From Phenylobacterium sp. (GTDB taxonomy: Bacteria; Pseudomonadota; Alphaproteobacteria; Caulobacterales; Caulobacteraceae), in the NCBI RefSeq assembly GCF_019636135.1, contig NZ_JAHBYD010000022.1, forward strand, positions 1-64,000: DNA of 64,000 nucleotides, in the 5' to 3' direction. Under the pieces are notes generated by a model, which saw nothing but the letters and a program-made list of their open reading frames with translations, was not told where the DNA came from and did not search any database. This document shows positions 46,156 through 55,277 of this stretch, in pieces; positions within the stretch are counted from its first letter, which is position 1, and each line of letters opens with the position of its first letter. A program made the position numbers and the translations under genes.

Positions 46156-47814
46156 ATGTTCGACGTGATCGTGCGGGGCGGGACGGTGGTCGACGGGACC
46201 GGCGCGCCAGGCTTCGCCGGCGACGTGGCGGTCAAGGACGGGCGCATCGCCGCCGTCGGGCAGATCTCGGGCGAAGCGCGGACCGTCGTGGACGCCAGGG
46301 GCCGCGTCGTGGCGCCCGGCTTCATCGACCCGCACACCCACTTCGACGTGCAACTGCTCTGGGACGGGGCGGCGCGCCCGGCCCTGGAGCACGGCGTCAC
46401 CTGCGTGGTGCCCGGCAACTGCTCGCTGTCGCTGGCGCCGCTGAAGGCCGACGACCGCAAGGCCGTCGTCGGCATGTTCCAGCAGATCGAGGAGATGCCG
46501 CCCGAGGCCTTCACCACCGCCTTCGAATGGACCTGGGAAGACTTCGCCGGCTACCGCGCCGCCATTGAGAAGGGCCTGTCGATCAACGTCGCCCCACTGG
46601 TCGGCCACAGCGTGATCCGCCTCTGGGTCATGGGCCCGGCCTCGCAGGAGCGCGCCGCGTTCCCCGACGAGATCGCCGCCATGCAGGCGCTGCTGCGCGA
46701 GTGCCTGAAGGCGGGCGCGGTCGGCCTCTCCACCAGCTTCGTGGACCTGGACGCGCACGGCAAGCCCGTGCCCAGCCGCTATGCCCAGTTCGACGAGCTG
46801 GACGCGCTCTGCGCCGTGCTGGGCGAGTTCGGCCGCATGCTGCAGGTGGTGCCCGAGTTCTACGCCACCGACATCACCATCGCGCGGATCGACCAGCTCG
46901 CGGAGCTCTCGATCCGGCACGGCATCCCCACCACCTTCTCGCCGCTGTTCGACACGCTCGCCGTGCCGGACAACGCCGAGCGCGCCATCGCCCGCGTCGA
47001 GGAGCAGTTCGCCCGCGGCGCCCGCGTCTGGCCGCAGATGCAGACGCGGCCGATCGACATCAGCTTCAGCCTGCTGCGCCCCAGCCTGTTCTTCGCCCGG
47101 CTGCCGCGCTGGGTGCGGATCCTGCGCCAGCCGTTGGAGCAGCGCGTGGCGGCGCTCACCGACCCCGACACCCGCGCCAAGATGCTGGCCGACCTCGGGC
47201 CCGACGGCGGCGAGGCGATGTTCGGCCGCCTGGTCGCCCGCGGCGGCGACGCCTGCCCGCCCGAGTACGTCGGCAAGACCCTGTCGGAGATCGCCCGGCT
47301 GCGCGGCCAGCCGGCCGGCCTGGCGCTGATCAAGCTCTCCTTGGAGAACGGCCTGGACGTCGCCTTCCTGTCGGCCAGCCAGGGCCACCAGTCCACCGAC
47401 CGCATCGGCCCGATGCTGGCCCACCCGCTGGTGCATATCGGCGCCAGCGACGGCGGGGCGCACCTGGCCTCGTTCTCGACCTACGGCGACACCGGCTACC
47501 TGTTCTCGGAGTTCGTGCGCAAGGCGGGCGCGATGAGCCTGGAGAAGGCGGTCGCCAAGATCACCTCCGAGACGGCCGACATCTGGGGCCTGAAGGACCG
47601 CGGCCGCCTCGCGCCCGGCCAGTGCGCCGACATCGTGGTGTTCGACGCCGACGCCATCGACCGCGGCGACGAACTGCCCGCCTTCGACATGCCGGGCGAC
47701 GGCATGCGCTATGTCCGCGCCGCCAGGGGCGTGGACACGGTGCTGGTCAACGGCGAGGTGGCCTATGCGCAAGGCGCCTACACCGCGAGCCGCTCGGGCG
47801 TCGTCTGCGTCTGA
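46156..47814 (+). CDS. N-acyl-D-amino-acid deacylase-family amidohydrolase
   Basis: The 552-residue protein starts with the composite-domain strand FDVIVRGGTVVDGTGAPGF and has the metal-binding GFIDPHTHFD motif, the Cys in VPGNCSLSLAP typical of D-aminoacylases, and the metal Asp in HIGASDGGAHLA. It should remove acyl groups from N-acyl-D-amino acids or a similar amide. The ATG follows CAGGAGG. No transporter is adjacent. Confidence 0.9.
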   Translation: MFDVIVRGGTVVDGTGAPGFAGDVAVKDGRIAAVGQISGEARTVVDARGRVVAPGFIDPHTHFDVQLLWDGAARPALEHGVTCVVPGNCSLSLAPLKADDRKAVVGMFQQIEEMPPEAFTTAFEWTWEDFAGYRAAIEKGLSINVAPLVGHSVIRLWVMGPASQERAAFPDEIAAMQALLRECLKAGAVGLSTSFVDLDAHGKPVPSRYAQFDELDALCAVLGEFGRMLQVVPEFYATDITIARIDQLAELSIRHGIPTTFSPLFDTLAVPDNAERAIARVEEQFARGARVWPQMQTRPIDISFSLLRPSLFFARLPRWVRILRQPLEQRVAALTDPDTRAKMLADLGPDGGEAMFGRLVARGGDACPPEYVGKTLSEIARLRGQPAGLALIKLSLENGLDVAFLSASQGHQSTDRIGPMLAHPLVHIGASDGGAHLASFSTYGDTGYLFSEFVRKAGAMSLEKAVAKITSETADIWGLKDRGRLAPGQCADIVVFDADAIDRGDELPAFDMPGDGMRYVRAARGVDTVLVNGEVAYAQGAYTASRSGVVCV

Positions 47815-47970
47815 CCGTCGCTACCTCTCACCTCCCGCCACTTCGCGCGGGAGGTAAAAGAGCGCTCGCACGAGACGCGAATACTTAACGAGAAGTTAAC
47901 ACGCCACGCTCTCGCCATGTCGTTCGGGGCGGACGGACGCACTTTCGCCTAACATTATTGTGCAACTGGA

Positions 47971-47996
47971 GGAACTGACGAACTCAATCTTCTGTT
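47971..47996 (+). promoter_or_regulatory. Possible EcfG-type (general stress) promoter
   Basis: GGAAC (47971-47975), 17 bp and TGTT (47993-47996) come close to the alphaproteobacterial EcfG/SigT consensus of GGAAC and CGTT. It lies 76 bp before the kinase ATG. The -10 has one mismatch, so this is tentative. Confidence 0.3.
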
Positions 47997-48071
47997 GTAG
48001 GATCGCCGGCGGTGCAGAAGGTCACTGTCCCCATAGCAGGAACAAGCTTCACCGTAGAGAACGAGCCCCCG

Positions 48072-48782
48072 ATGTTCTCAGCCGCCACATCCTCCGATCC
48101 GGGCGTCGCCCGTGAGCTCAGCAACGCCCGCACGCGCCTGGCCGTGCAGGAGCGCGAGATCCAGGAACTGAACCACCGCGTGGCCAACAGCCTGCAACTG
48201 GCCGCCGACATGCTGGTGTTCGAACAGCTCCGGTCGCGCGACCCGCAGGCCACCGCCGCGCTGGAGGCCAGCCGCGCCCGGCTCGTCGCCGTCGGCGAAC
48301 TGCACCGCTACCTGCACGAGCACGCCGGCAAGGCCTCGGTCGAGCTGGCGCCGTTCCTGACGGGCCTCTGCCAGGCGATCGCCGCCTCGACGGGCCTGGC
48401 GTGCTCGGCGCAGGCCGACCTGACCGCCGTCTCCGGCGACATGGCCCAGCAGCTCGGCATCGCCATCAACGAGTTCGCCATCAACGCCGCCAAGCACGCC
48501 TACGACGGCAAGCCGGGCGGCCAGCTCACCGTCACCGCCCGGCGCGAGGGCTACGACCTCGTCCTCAGCGTCGCCGACGCGGGCAAGGGCCTGGCGAACG
48601 GCCTGCAACGCGCGGGCGTGGGCGGCGGCCTGGGCATGTCGATCGTCGCCGCCATCGTGCGCGACCTGAAGGGCGCCCTGACCGTGCAGAGCGACGCCGG
48701 CGTCTGCTTCACCATCCGCGCCCCGGTGGCGACGGCCGCGCCGCGCGTCGACCGCTCGTTCCAGGCCTGGGCGGGCGACTAA
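48072..48782 (+). CDS. HWE/HisKA_2-type sensor histidine kinase, soluble
   Basis: The 236-residue protein is little more than a kinase core: phospho-His box EIQELNHRVANSLQLAADML, an N-box NEFAINAAKHAY and a G2 loop GGGLGMSIV. It has no sensor or membrane domain. In Alphaproteobacteria such kinases often feed the PhyR/EcfG general stress response or single-domain response regulators. The start ATG 48072 is uncertain; a GTG at 48012 would add 20 residues. Confidence 0.83.
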   Translation: MFSAATSSDPGVARELSNARTRLAVQEREIQELNHRVANSLQLAADMLVFEQLRSRDPQATAALEASRARLVAVGELHRYLHEHAGKASVELAPFLTGLCQAIAASTGLACSAQADLTAVSGDMAQQLGIAINEFAINAAKHAYDGKPGGQLTVTARREGYDLVLSVADAGKGLANGLQRAGVGGGLGMSIVAAIVRDLKGALTVQSDAGVCFTIRAPVATAAPRVDRSFQAWAGD

Positions 48783-48828
48783 GGCCAATCAGCGCCCTTC
48801 TCCCGTAGGGGGATAAGTGGCGCGGCAT

Positions 48829-48960
48829 GCGCCGCAGGCGCCCTGATTCCCACCACGAAGGACACGAAGATCACGAAGGGTCCGAGAAGCGCGCTGCGCC
48901 CAGCCCATCCGCGGCGCCTTCGTGATCTTCGTGTTCTTCGTGGTTGAATCGACACAGCGC
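48829..48960 (-). repeat. CACGAAG hairpin repeat, copy 4 (inverted)
   Basis: In reverse orientation it has the same order: GATTCAACCACGAAG, the GCGCCGCGGATGG centre, and CCACGAAGG complement with AATCAGGGCGCCTGCGGC. It stands between the convergent kinase and MerR genes. Confidence 0.9.
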
Positions 48961-49066
48961 TGGCGCGCCAACGCAGATCGAAGGTTCGCACGACCTCATC
49001 CGGCGCTGCGCGCGCCACCCCGGATCAAGTCCGGGGAATGACGTACTTGGTTGGGTCCGCGGTAGG

Positions 49067-49483
49067 TCAGGGATCCAGGTCGGCGGCGTCGGGGTACTGG
49101 CGCGACAGCCGGTCGGAGGCGACCTGCAGCAGGCGGATGGCCTCGTCCACTTCCTCGCGCTGCCGGACGAGCTGGGCCACGCGGCGCTTGTGGATCTTCA
49201 GGGCCTCGGCGTCCTGGGCGGCCGAGCCCTCCTCGTCGTAGGCGTCGAGGATGTCGCGGATCTCGGCGATGGAGAAGCCGACGCGGCGGCCGCGCATGAT
49301 GAGCTGCAGGCGGGCGCGGTCCTTGTAGGAATAGACCCGCGCCGTGTCGCGCCGGGTGGGCGAGAGCAGCCCCTGCTCCTCGTAGAACCTGAGCGCCCGC
49401 GGCGTGGCGCCGAACTCGCGGCAGAGCTGGGTGATCGAATAGGTCCGGTACGGCGGACGACGCAGGTTGAGCAGCAGCGACAC
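49067..49483 (-). CDS. MerR-family transcriptional regulator
   Basis: The 138-residue protein has the MerR HTH and wing (YSITQLCREFGATPRALRFYEEQGLLSPTRRDTARVYSYKD) and a long C-terminal coiled coil. No metal-binding cysteine pair is present. It follows the acyl-CoA dehydrogenase by 14 bp on the same strand, the arrangement seen for LiuR/AcdR-like regulators of acyl-CoA catabolism. The GTG start at 49483 has a GGGAGGAG site; an upstream GTG at 49501 overlaps the dehydrogenase stop. Confidence 0.88.
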   Translation of the reverse strand: MSLLLNLRRPPYRTYSITQLCREFGATPRALRFYEEQGLLSPTRRDTARVYSYKDRARLQLIMRGRRVGFSIAEIRDILDAYDEEGSAAQDAEALKIHKRRVAQLVRQREEVDEAIRLLQVASDRLSRQYPDAADLDP

Positions 49484-49497
49484 CTTGTTCTCCTCCC

Positions 49498-50679
49498 TCA
49501 CAGCCCGAGCACCAGCCGGGCGATGATGTCTCTCTGGATCTCGTTGGAGCCGCCGTAGATCGAGGCGGCCCGGTTGTTCAGGTAGCGCGGCATGGCCACG
49601 AGGCCGGCCTCCGGCCCGACCGGCTCGACGTTGGAGCCGGCGAGGCGCGCGGCGGGCTGGTCGACGCCCGCGTAGGGCCCGAGCGCGGCGACGGAGATCT
49701 CGTCCACCCGCTGCATCGCCTCCGTGCCGTTGATCTTCAGCATCGAGGAGGCCGGGCCCGGGTTCCCGCCCCCCGCCAGCGCCGAGAGCACGCGGCGCTC
49801 GGAGACGTCGATGGCGGTCACCGCGATCTGCGCCTCGGCGACGCGGCGGCGATGCCAGCGGTCCTCGCCGTGGGCGGCCTCGGCGATCCTGTCCGCCCGC
49901 GCCAGCCCGACCTGGAGGCCGGGCGCCGAGCCCCCGCCCCGCTCGAACTCCAGCAGGTACTTGGCCACCGTCCAGCCCTGGTTCTCCTCGCCGACGCGGC
50001 CCGTCTTGGGCACGCGGACGTTGTCGAAGAAGACCTGGTTCACCTCATGCTCGCCGGCCAGGGTGATGATCGGCTTCACCTCGATGCCGGGCGTGTCCAT
50101 CTCCAGCAGCAGGAAGGTGATCCCGGCCTGCGGCTTGCCGCCGGCGTCGGTGCGCACGAGGCAGAACATGCGGTTGGCGTGCTGGGCGTGCGTCGTCCAG
50201 ATCTTCGACCCGGAGAGAACGTAGTGATCTCCGTCGCTTACGGCCTTGAGTTGGAGCGAGGCGAGGTCCGATCCACTGCCCGGCTCGGAGTAGCCCTGGC
50301 ACCAGTAGTCCTCGCCCGAGAGGATGCGCGGCAGGTAGAACGCCTTCTGCCCGGGCGTGCCGTAGCCCATGATCACCGGAGCGACCATCTTCAGGCCCAT
50401 CGGCGCGAGGCTGGGCGTTCCGGCGCGTGCGCACTCGGCGGCGAAGATCGCGCGCTGGACTTCGTTCCAGCCCGGCCCGCCGTACTCCCGGGGCCACGAC
50501 GGCGCGGCCCAGCCCCTGGCGTGCAGGATCCTCTGCCAGGGCAGGCTGTGCTCCGGATCGCAGAAGACGGAGGTGAGCCTGCGGCCCGCCTCGCGCAGCT
50601 CGGGCGTCAGGTTCTCGTCCAGGAAGGTCCGGACCTCGTCGCGGAAGGCGAGGTCCTCGGGGCTCAGGTCCAGGTCCAT
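49498..50679 (-). CDS. Acyl-CoA dehydrogenase
   Basis: The 393-residue flavoprotein has the family blocks YSEPGSGSDLASLQLKA and GSKIWTTHAQHANRMFCLVRT, and the C-terminal IYGGSNEIQRDIIARLVLGL. It dehydrogenates an acyl-CoA at the alpha-beta bond. It belongs to the large bacterial FadE17-like group that includes steroid side-chain enzymes, so the substrate is open. It is first in a two-gene unit with the MerR regulator and divergent from the CHAT gene. Confidence 0.93.
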   Translation of the reverse strand: MDLDLSPEDLAFRDEVRTFLDENLTPELREAGRRLTSVFCDPEHSLPWQRILHARGWAAPSWPREYGGPGWNEVQRAIFAAECARAGTPSLAPMGLKMVAPVIMGYGTPGQKAFYLPRILSGEDYWCQGYSEPGSGSDLASLQLKAVSDGDHYVLSGSKIWTTHAQHANRMFCLVRTDAGGKPQAGITFLLLEMDTPGIEVKPIITLAGEHEVNQVFFDNVRVPKTGRVGEENQGWTVAKYLLEFERGGGSAPGLQVGLARADRIAEAAHGEDRWHRRRVAEAQIAVTAIDVSERRVLSALAGGGNPGPASSMLKINGTEAMQRVDEISVAALGPYAGVDQPAARLAGSNVEPVGPEAGLVAMPRYLNNRAASIYGGSNEIQRDIIARLVLGL

Positions 50680-50857
50680 CGGGGCGAAGATTGAGGCGGC
50701 CCGGAACCTAAAACAAGTTCTGAAAATCGTTGTCGCAGCGGCAACCCGTGACGGAAACCTGCAAAAAATCCTCGATCGCGGCGTCTCGTCCCATGCGTCC
50801 TCGCGCGGAGAGCGAGTAGGTTCAACGCGTGGGAGATTCTTAGCGGACGGGAGCGGG

Positions 50858-53800
50858 ATGCGCCCGGAACACTGGCGGGCGCGCCTGACGGGCGCGGCGC
50901 TCATGCTTGCGGCCCTGTCGGGCGCGGCCACCGCCGCGCCGGAGGCGATGCTGCGCGCGCCCACGCCGAAGGAAGCGGCCGATTGGAAGCAGCTCGTCGC
51001 CGAGGCCGAGGCGGCCCGCGCCGCCGGCGACTGGAGCCGGCTGGAGAAGGTGACCCGCCAGCGCGCCGCGCTCGAGAGCAGGACCTTCGGGCCGGAAGCG
51101 CCGACCACCGCGGCCTCATGGTCCTGGATCGGCCAGGCGCTGGTGAAGCGCGGCCGCGACGCCGACGCCGAGCCCTACTTCCGGCGCGCCCTCGAAGCCT
51201 CGCGGAAGACCCTGGGCGAGCGGGACCCGCAGACCCTGCTGGCGCTCGCCAACCTGGCCGGGGTGCATGAGCGGCAGGGGCGGTTCGGCGACGCCGAGCC
51301 GCTGCGCCGCCAGCTCCTGACCGCCACGCGCGCCCTGTTCGGCGAGAGGGGGCCCGAGGCGGCCGCCGCGTCTGTGGCCCTCGCCGACGTGCTGCGCGCC
51401 GACATGAAGGCCGCCCAGGCCGAGCCCCTCTACCGCCTGGCCCTCGACATCGACACCCGCGCGTTCGGCGACAAGGACCCGCGCCTGGCGCAGGACCTGG
51501 GGAGCCTCGGGGCCACGCTGGACGAGTTGGGCCGCCACGCCGAGGCCGAACCGATGCTGCGCCGGGCGCTCACGCTGCGCCGCGCGGCTTTCGGCGAGCG
51601 CGACGCCGCCACCGCCCAGGCCTACGCCCGCGTCGCCGCCAACCTGGACGCCCAGGGCCGCCACGTGGAGGCCGAGCCGCTCTACCGGATGGCGCTGGCC
51701 ACGGACCGCGACGTGCGCGGCCCGAACCATCCGGCGACCGCCGCCGACACCGCCGAGCTGGGCGCGAACCTCGCCGCGCAGGGCCGCCACGACGCGGCCG
51801 AGCCGCTGCTGCGCAGGGCGCTGGACATCCGCCGCAAGGCGCTGGGCGACAAGCACTTCGACACCGGCGTCAGCTACGCGGCGCTCGCCGACACCCTGGC
51901 CGCCCGCGGCAAGGCCCGCGAGGCCGAGAAGCTGCACAGGAAGGCGCTGGAGATCGTCGTGGCCGCTCGGGGCGAGAAGAGCCCCGCCGCCGCCGACGCG
52001 CAGGCGGGCCTGGGCGCGGACCTCACCGCCCGCAGCCGCTACGCCGAGGCGCGGCCACACCTGGAAAAGGCCCTGGAAGTCCGCCGCGCCGTCCTGGGCG
52101 AGCGGCACCCGGCCACGGCCAGGGCGCTGGATGCGCTGGCCGACAACCGGCACAGGCTGTCCGACAACGGGCAGGCCGAGGCCTACGCCTCGCAGGCCGT
52201 GGCGATCGTGCGCGCGCGCCGCAGCGCCGACCTGAAGGCCGCGGGCTCCGACCCCGACGCCGCCATCCGCCGCGCCCGCGCCGACGCCGAGGGCGGCCAC
52301 GGCGAGGAGCCGGTCTTCCGCCGCTACCTGCGCGTGGCCTGGCTGGCGGCGAAGGAGCGGCCCGGCGAGTTCGGCCGGCTGCAGGACGCGGCCTTCACCG
52401 CCGCGCAGGACCTGGAGGTCTCGCCGGCCGCCCGCGCGCTGGCCCAGACCGCCGCCCGCGCCGCCTTCAGCCGCCAGGCCGCCGCCGGCGACGCCCGCGT
52501 GCGCCAGGCGCTGGCCGGCCAGGTCCGCCAGATCGAGGGCCAGCTCATCGAGGCCCTGCCGCAGAACGATCCCGCCAAGGCCGCCCGCGTCGGCGCCGCC
52601 CTCGACGCCGTGGGCCGCGAGCTCGCGGGCCTCGACGCGAAGCTCGCCAGGGACAATCCGCGATACGCCGAGATCATCGCCCCCCAGGCCCTGACGCTGG
52701 CCCAGGCCCAGAAGCGGCTGCGGCCGGGCGAAGGGCTGCTGCTGATCGTGCCGCTGGGCGACGACGTGCATGTGTTCGCGGTCTCCAGGACCCGCGTGGC
52801 CTGGAACCGCGTGGCCGGCGGCCAGGCCAGCCTGGAGAAGCGGCTGAAGGCGCTGCGCTGCCAGATGGACGACGAGTCCTGCGGCCGCATCGGCCCGCCG
52901 GGGAAGCTGCCGGCCTACGACGTGCAGACCGCCTACGGCGTCTACAGGGACCTGATCGCGCCGGTGGAAGACGGCCTGGCGGGCGTCGAGCGCCTGTTCG
53001 TCACCGCGTCGGGCGCGCTGGGCGGGATTCCGCTGGGCGTGCTGCCGGTGTCGCTGCCGCCGCAGGACCGCAACGGCGCGGCGCTGGGGCCCGTGGGCTG
53101 GCTCGCCGACCGCTACGCGCTGACCACGCTCCCCGCCGTCGCCAGCCTGCGTGCGGGCGCGCCCAGCAAGCGGCCCGCGGGCCAGCGGTGGGCCTTCGTG
53201 GGCTTCGGCGACCCGGCGCTCACCGGTCCGCAGCCGGCCGCGCGGCGCCTGGCCGATCCGAAGCAGCTCGCCGCCGCCTTCGCGCCGCTGCCGGGCTCCG
53301 CCGACGAGCTGAAGGCGATGGCCAGGACGCTGGGCGCGCCGCCGACCAGCCTGAAGCTGGGCGCGAAGGCGACCGAGACGGCGATCAAGACCTCGACCGA
53401 CCTGCCCCGCGCGAACGTCGTCGCCTTCGCCACGCACGGGCTGCTCTCACGGCAGATCCAGGGCCTGGACGAGCCGGGGCTCGTGCTGACGCCGCCCGCC
53501 AGGGCGACGGCGCAGGACGACGGCGTGCTGACCGCCTCCGAGGCCGCGGCCCTCGACCTCTCCGCCGACTGGGTGATCCTCTCGGCCTGCAACACCGCCG
53601 GCGCCGACGGCCAGCCGGGGTCGGACAACCTCTCGGGGCTGGCGCGGGCCTTCCTCTACGCCGGGGCGCGCGCGCTGCTGGTCAGCCACTGGCGGGTGTT
53701 CGACGACTCGACGGCCGCGCTGACGGTGCAGACGCTCGCGATCCAGCGCGCCGACCCCAAGCTCACCAAGGCCCAAGCCCTGCAGCGCGCCATGCGCGTC

Positions 53801-53905
53801 GTCCGCACCGGCCGCACGCTCGACGGCAAGCCCCTGCCCGGCTGGCGGCCGGAGTGGTCCCACCCCGCCTACTGGGCGCCCTTCGTGGTGATCGCGGCCG
53901 ACTAG
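50858..53905 (+). CDS. Exported TPR-CHAT caspase-like protease
   Basis: The 1015-residue protein has a signal peptide (LTGAALMLAALSGAATA). Residues 80-460 hold about eight TPR-type repeats of the 42-residue kinesin-light-chain kind (A(E/D)PLYRRALDI...GERHP). The C-terminal 300 residues form a CHAT domain with the caspase-type His860 in VVAFATHGLLS and Cys911 in ILSACNTAGAD. Both catalytic residues are intact. An exported caspase-like protease of this kind may process surface or periplasmic proteins. It is convergent with a SleB-like gene. Confidence 0.9.
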   Translation: MRPEHWRARLTGAALMLAALSGAATAAPEAMLRAPTPKEAADWKQLVAEAEAARAAGDWSRLEKVTRQRAALESRTFGPEAPTTAASWSWIGQALVKRGRDADAEPYFRRALEASRKTLGERDPQTLLALANLAGVHERQGRFGDAEPLRRQLLTATRALFGERGPEAAAASVALADVLRADMKAAQAEPLYRLALDIDTRAFGDKDPRLAQDLGSLGATLDELGRHAEAEPMLRRALTLRRAAFGERDAATAQAYARVAANLDAQGRHVEAEPLYRMALATDRDVRGPNHPATAADTAELGANLAAQGRHDAAEPLLRRALDIRRKALGDKHFDTGVSYAALADTLAARGKAREAEKLHRKALEIVVAARGEKSPAAADAQAGLGADLTARSRYAEARPHLEKALEVRRAVLGERHPATARALDALADNRHRLSDNGQAEAYASQAVAIVRARRSADLKAAGSDPDAAIRRARADAEGGHGEEPVFRRYLRVAWLAAKERPGEFGRLQDAAFTAAQDLEVSPAARALAQTAARAAFSRQAAAGDARVRQALAGQVRQIEGQLIEALPQNDPAKAARVGAALDAVGRELAGLDAKLARDNPRYAEIIAPQALTLAQAQKRLRPGEGLLLIVPLGDDVHVFAVSRTRVAWNRVAGGQASLEKRLKALRCQMDDESCGRIGPPGKLPAYDVQTAYGVYRDLIAPVEDGLAGVERLFVTASGALGGIPLGVLPVSLPPQDRNGAALGPVGWLADRYALTTLPAVASLRAGAPSKRPAGQRWAFVGFGDPALTGPQPAARRLADPKQLAAAFAPLPGSADELKAMARTLGAPPTSLKLGAKATETAIKTSTDLPRANVVAFATHGLLSRQIQGLDEPGLVLTPPARATAQDDGVLTASEAAALDLSADWVILSACNTAGADGQPGSDNLSGLARAFLYAGARALLVSHWRVFDDSTAALTVQTLAIQRADPKLTKAQALQRAMRVVRTGRTLDGKPLPGWRPEWSHPAYWAPFVVIAAD

Positions 53906-53908
53906 GTC

Positions 53909-55150
53909 CTAGTCCGTCGCGGCGGGCCCGGCCTGGGCGGTGGCGGACTGGGCCCCGGCCGCCTTGGCGTCGAGGCCGCGCTCGACGGCCTCAAGGCTCT
54001 TGTTGATCCGCTGGATCTCTTCCGCCGTCGGCTGGCGGCGCGTGGACATCAGGACCCCCATCACCCGCTTGCGCTCGCCGCCCGGGACGTTCGGATCGAC
54101 CACCGAATAGGTCCGCACCTCGCCCGCCACCGCCAGGGTGATCTTGCGTTCGGTCAGTTGCGCCTCGGTCTGCGGCGGGAAGAGGTCGTCGCCCTGGATG
54201 CGCCGGTCGACGCCGCCCAGCACCGCCGGGGCGAGGTAGGCCTCGTTGCCCGCATAGCGGCCGGTGAACGCCTGCGGCTCGCCCCACGGCCCGGTCCAGC
54301 GGTAGAAGATGTGCTGGCCCACCTGGGTCATCTTCACCAGCGTCGGCGCCCAGTACGGGGCCACGTACTGGGCGTGATAGTGCGTGGCCGAGCCCACGCC
54401 CTTGTCGACGTAGCCGTTCAGCGCCCGCTCGGCGACCGCGCGGGCCCGGGTCCACAGCGCCGCCATCGGCTTGTAGCGGAGCGAGCCGTCGCAGGTGAAG
54501 GTGAACTGGCAGCCCGTGGCGCGCGCCGAGCCCTGGTAGACCACGCCGCACACGCTCTTCGGATAGGCCGGATGACGCAGGCGGTTCAGCACGACCTGGG
54601 CGACGGCCTCCTGCCCCACCTCGGGCTCGCGGGCGGCCTCGTAGTAGACGGCCTCGCTCAGGCACTGGACGGCGCGCGCGCGATCCTCGTCGGCGCCCTT
54701 CAGGACGAAAGGCCGCATCGGCCGGATCGGCAGGGTGGCGAACGGGCGGAGCGCGTTCAGCTCCTCGGCGGTCTGGCCCTGCGCCTCCGCCTCGGTGAAG
54801 CCGAGGTCGGGCAGGTGGGCGAGGTCGAGCTTGTTCCAGCCGGTCGCGCGGCCCCAGGTGTCCGGCGCGCGCGAGCCGGGATCGTGCCGCAGCGCCAGCG
54901 CCCGCATGGCGGGGTCCATCGACGAGGCCAGCTTGTAGAGCCCCGCGTCCGAGAGCCCGCGCGAGGCGAACCGCGCCTTCTCCTTCGCGGAGAACCCGTC
55001 CCTGGGCGCGCACGCAGGACCGGCCAGCAGGGCCGTCAGGACCAGGGCGGCCCCGGCCTTCGTCCAGCCCGGACGAGACCTGTTCCAGCGCGCGGATGCC
55101 AGGGGAGCTCCCCTCCGTGGTTGACCCAAAGCCGTCGCATATAGGCGCAT
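53909..55150 (-). CDS. SleB-type cell wall hydrolase
   Basis: The 413-residue protein has a hydrophobic export signal (TKAGAALVLTALLAGPACA). Residues 165-270 form the SleB hydrolase_2 domain with the catalytic Glu in CLSEAVYYEAAREP, QVVLNRLRHPAYPKSVCGVVYQ and CQFTFTCDGS. It should cleave glycan strands of peptidoglycan. The C-terminal half is not recognised. The ATG at 55150 is preferred over an ORF start 60 nt upstream. Confidence 0.88.
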   Translation of the reverse strand: MRLYATALGQPRRGAPLASARWNRSRPGWTKAGAALVLTALLAGPACAPRDGFSAKEKARFASRGLSDAGLYKLASSMDPAMRALALRHDPGSRAPDTWGRATGWNKLDLAHLPDLGFTEAEAQGQTAEELNALRPFATLPIRPMRPFVLKGADEDRARAVQCLSEAVYYEAAREPEVGQEAVAQVVLNRLRHPAYPKSVCGVVYQGSARATGCQFTFTCDGSLRYKPMAALWTRARAVAERALNGYVDKGVGSATHYHAQYVAPYWAPTLVKMTQVGQHIFYRWTGPWGEPQAFTGRYAGNEAYLAPAVLGGVDRRIQGDDLFPPQTEAQLTERKITLAVAGEVRTYSVVDPNVPGGERKRVMGVLMSTRRQPTAEEIQRINKSLEAVERGLDAKAAGAQSATAQAGPAATD

Positions 55151-55277
55151 ACCGGCGGCATTTGGACCCCCGCGGGGCAAAAACCGTGCAAGTTGCGACA
55201 CTGCGGACATCTCGTCTCAGGGCGCGGCTACGCGGTTGCAACCGCCTCGGACGCATCACATCCTGGGGGCGAGAGGG

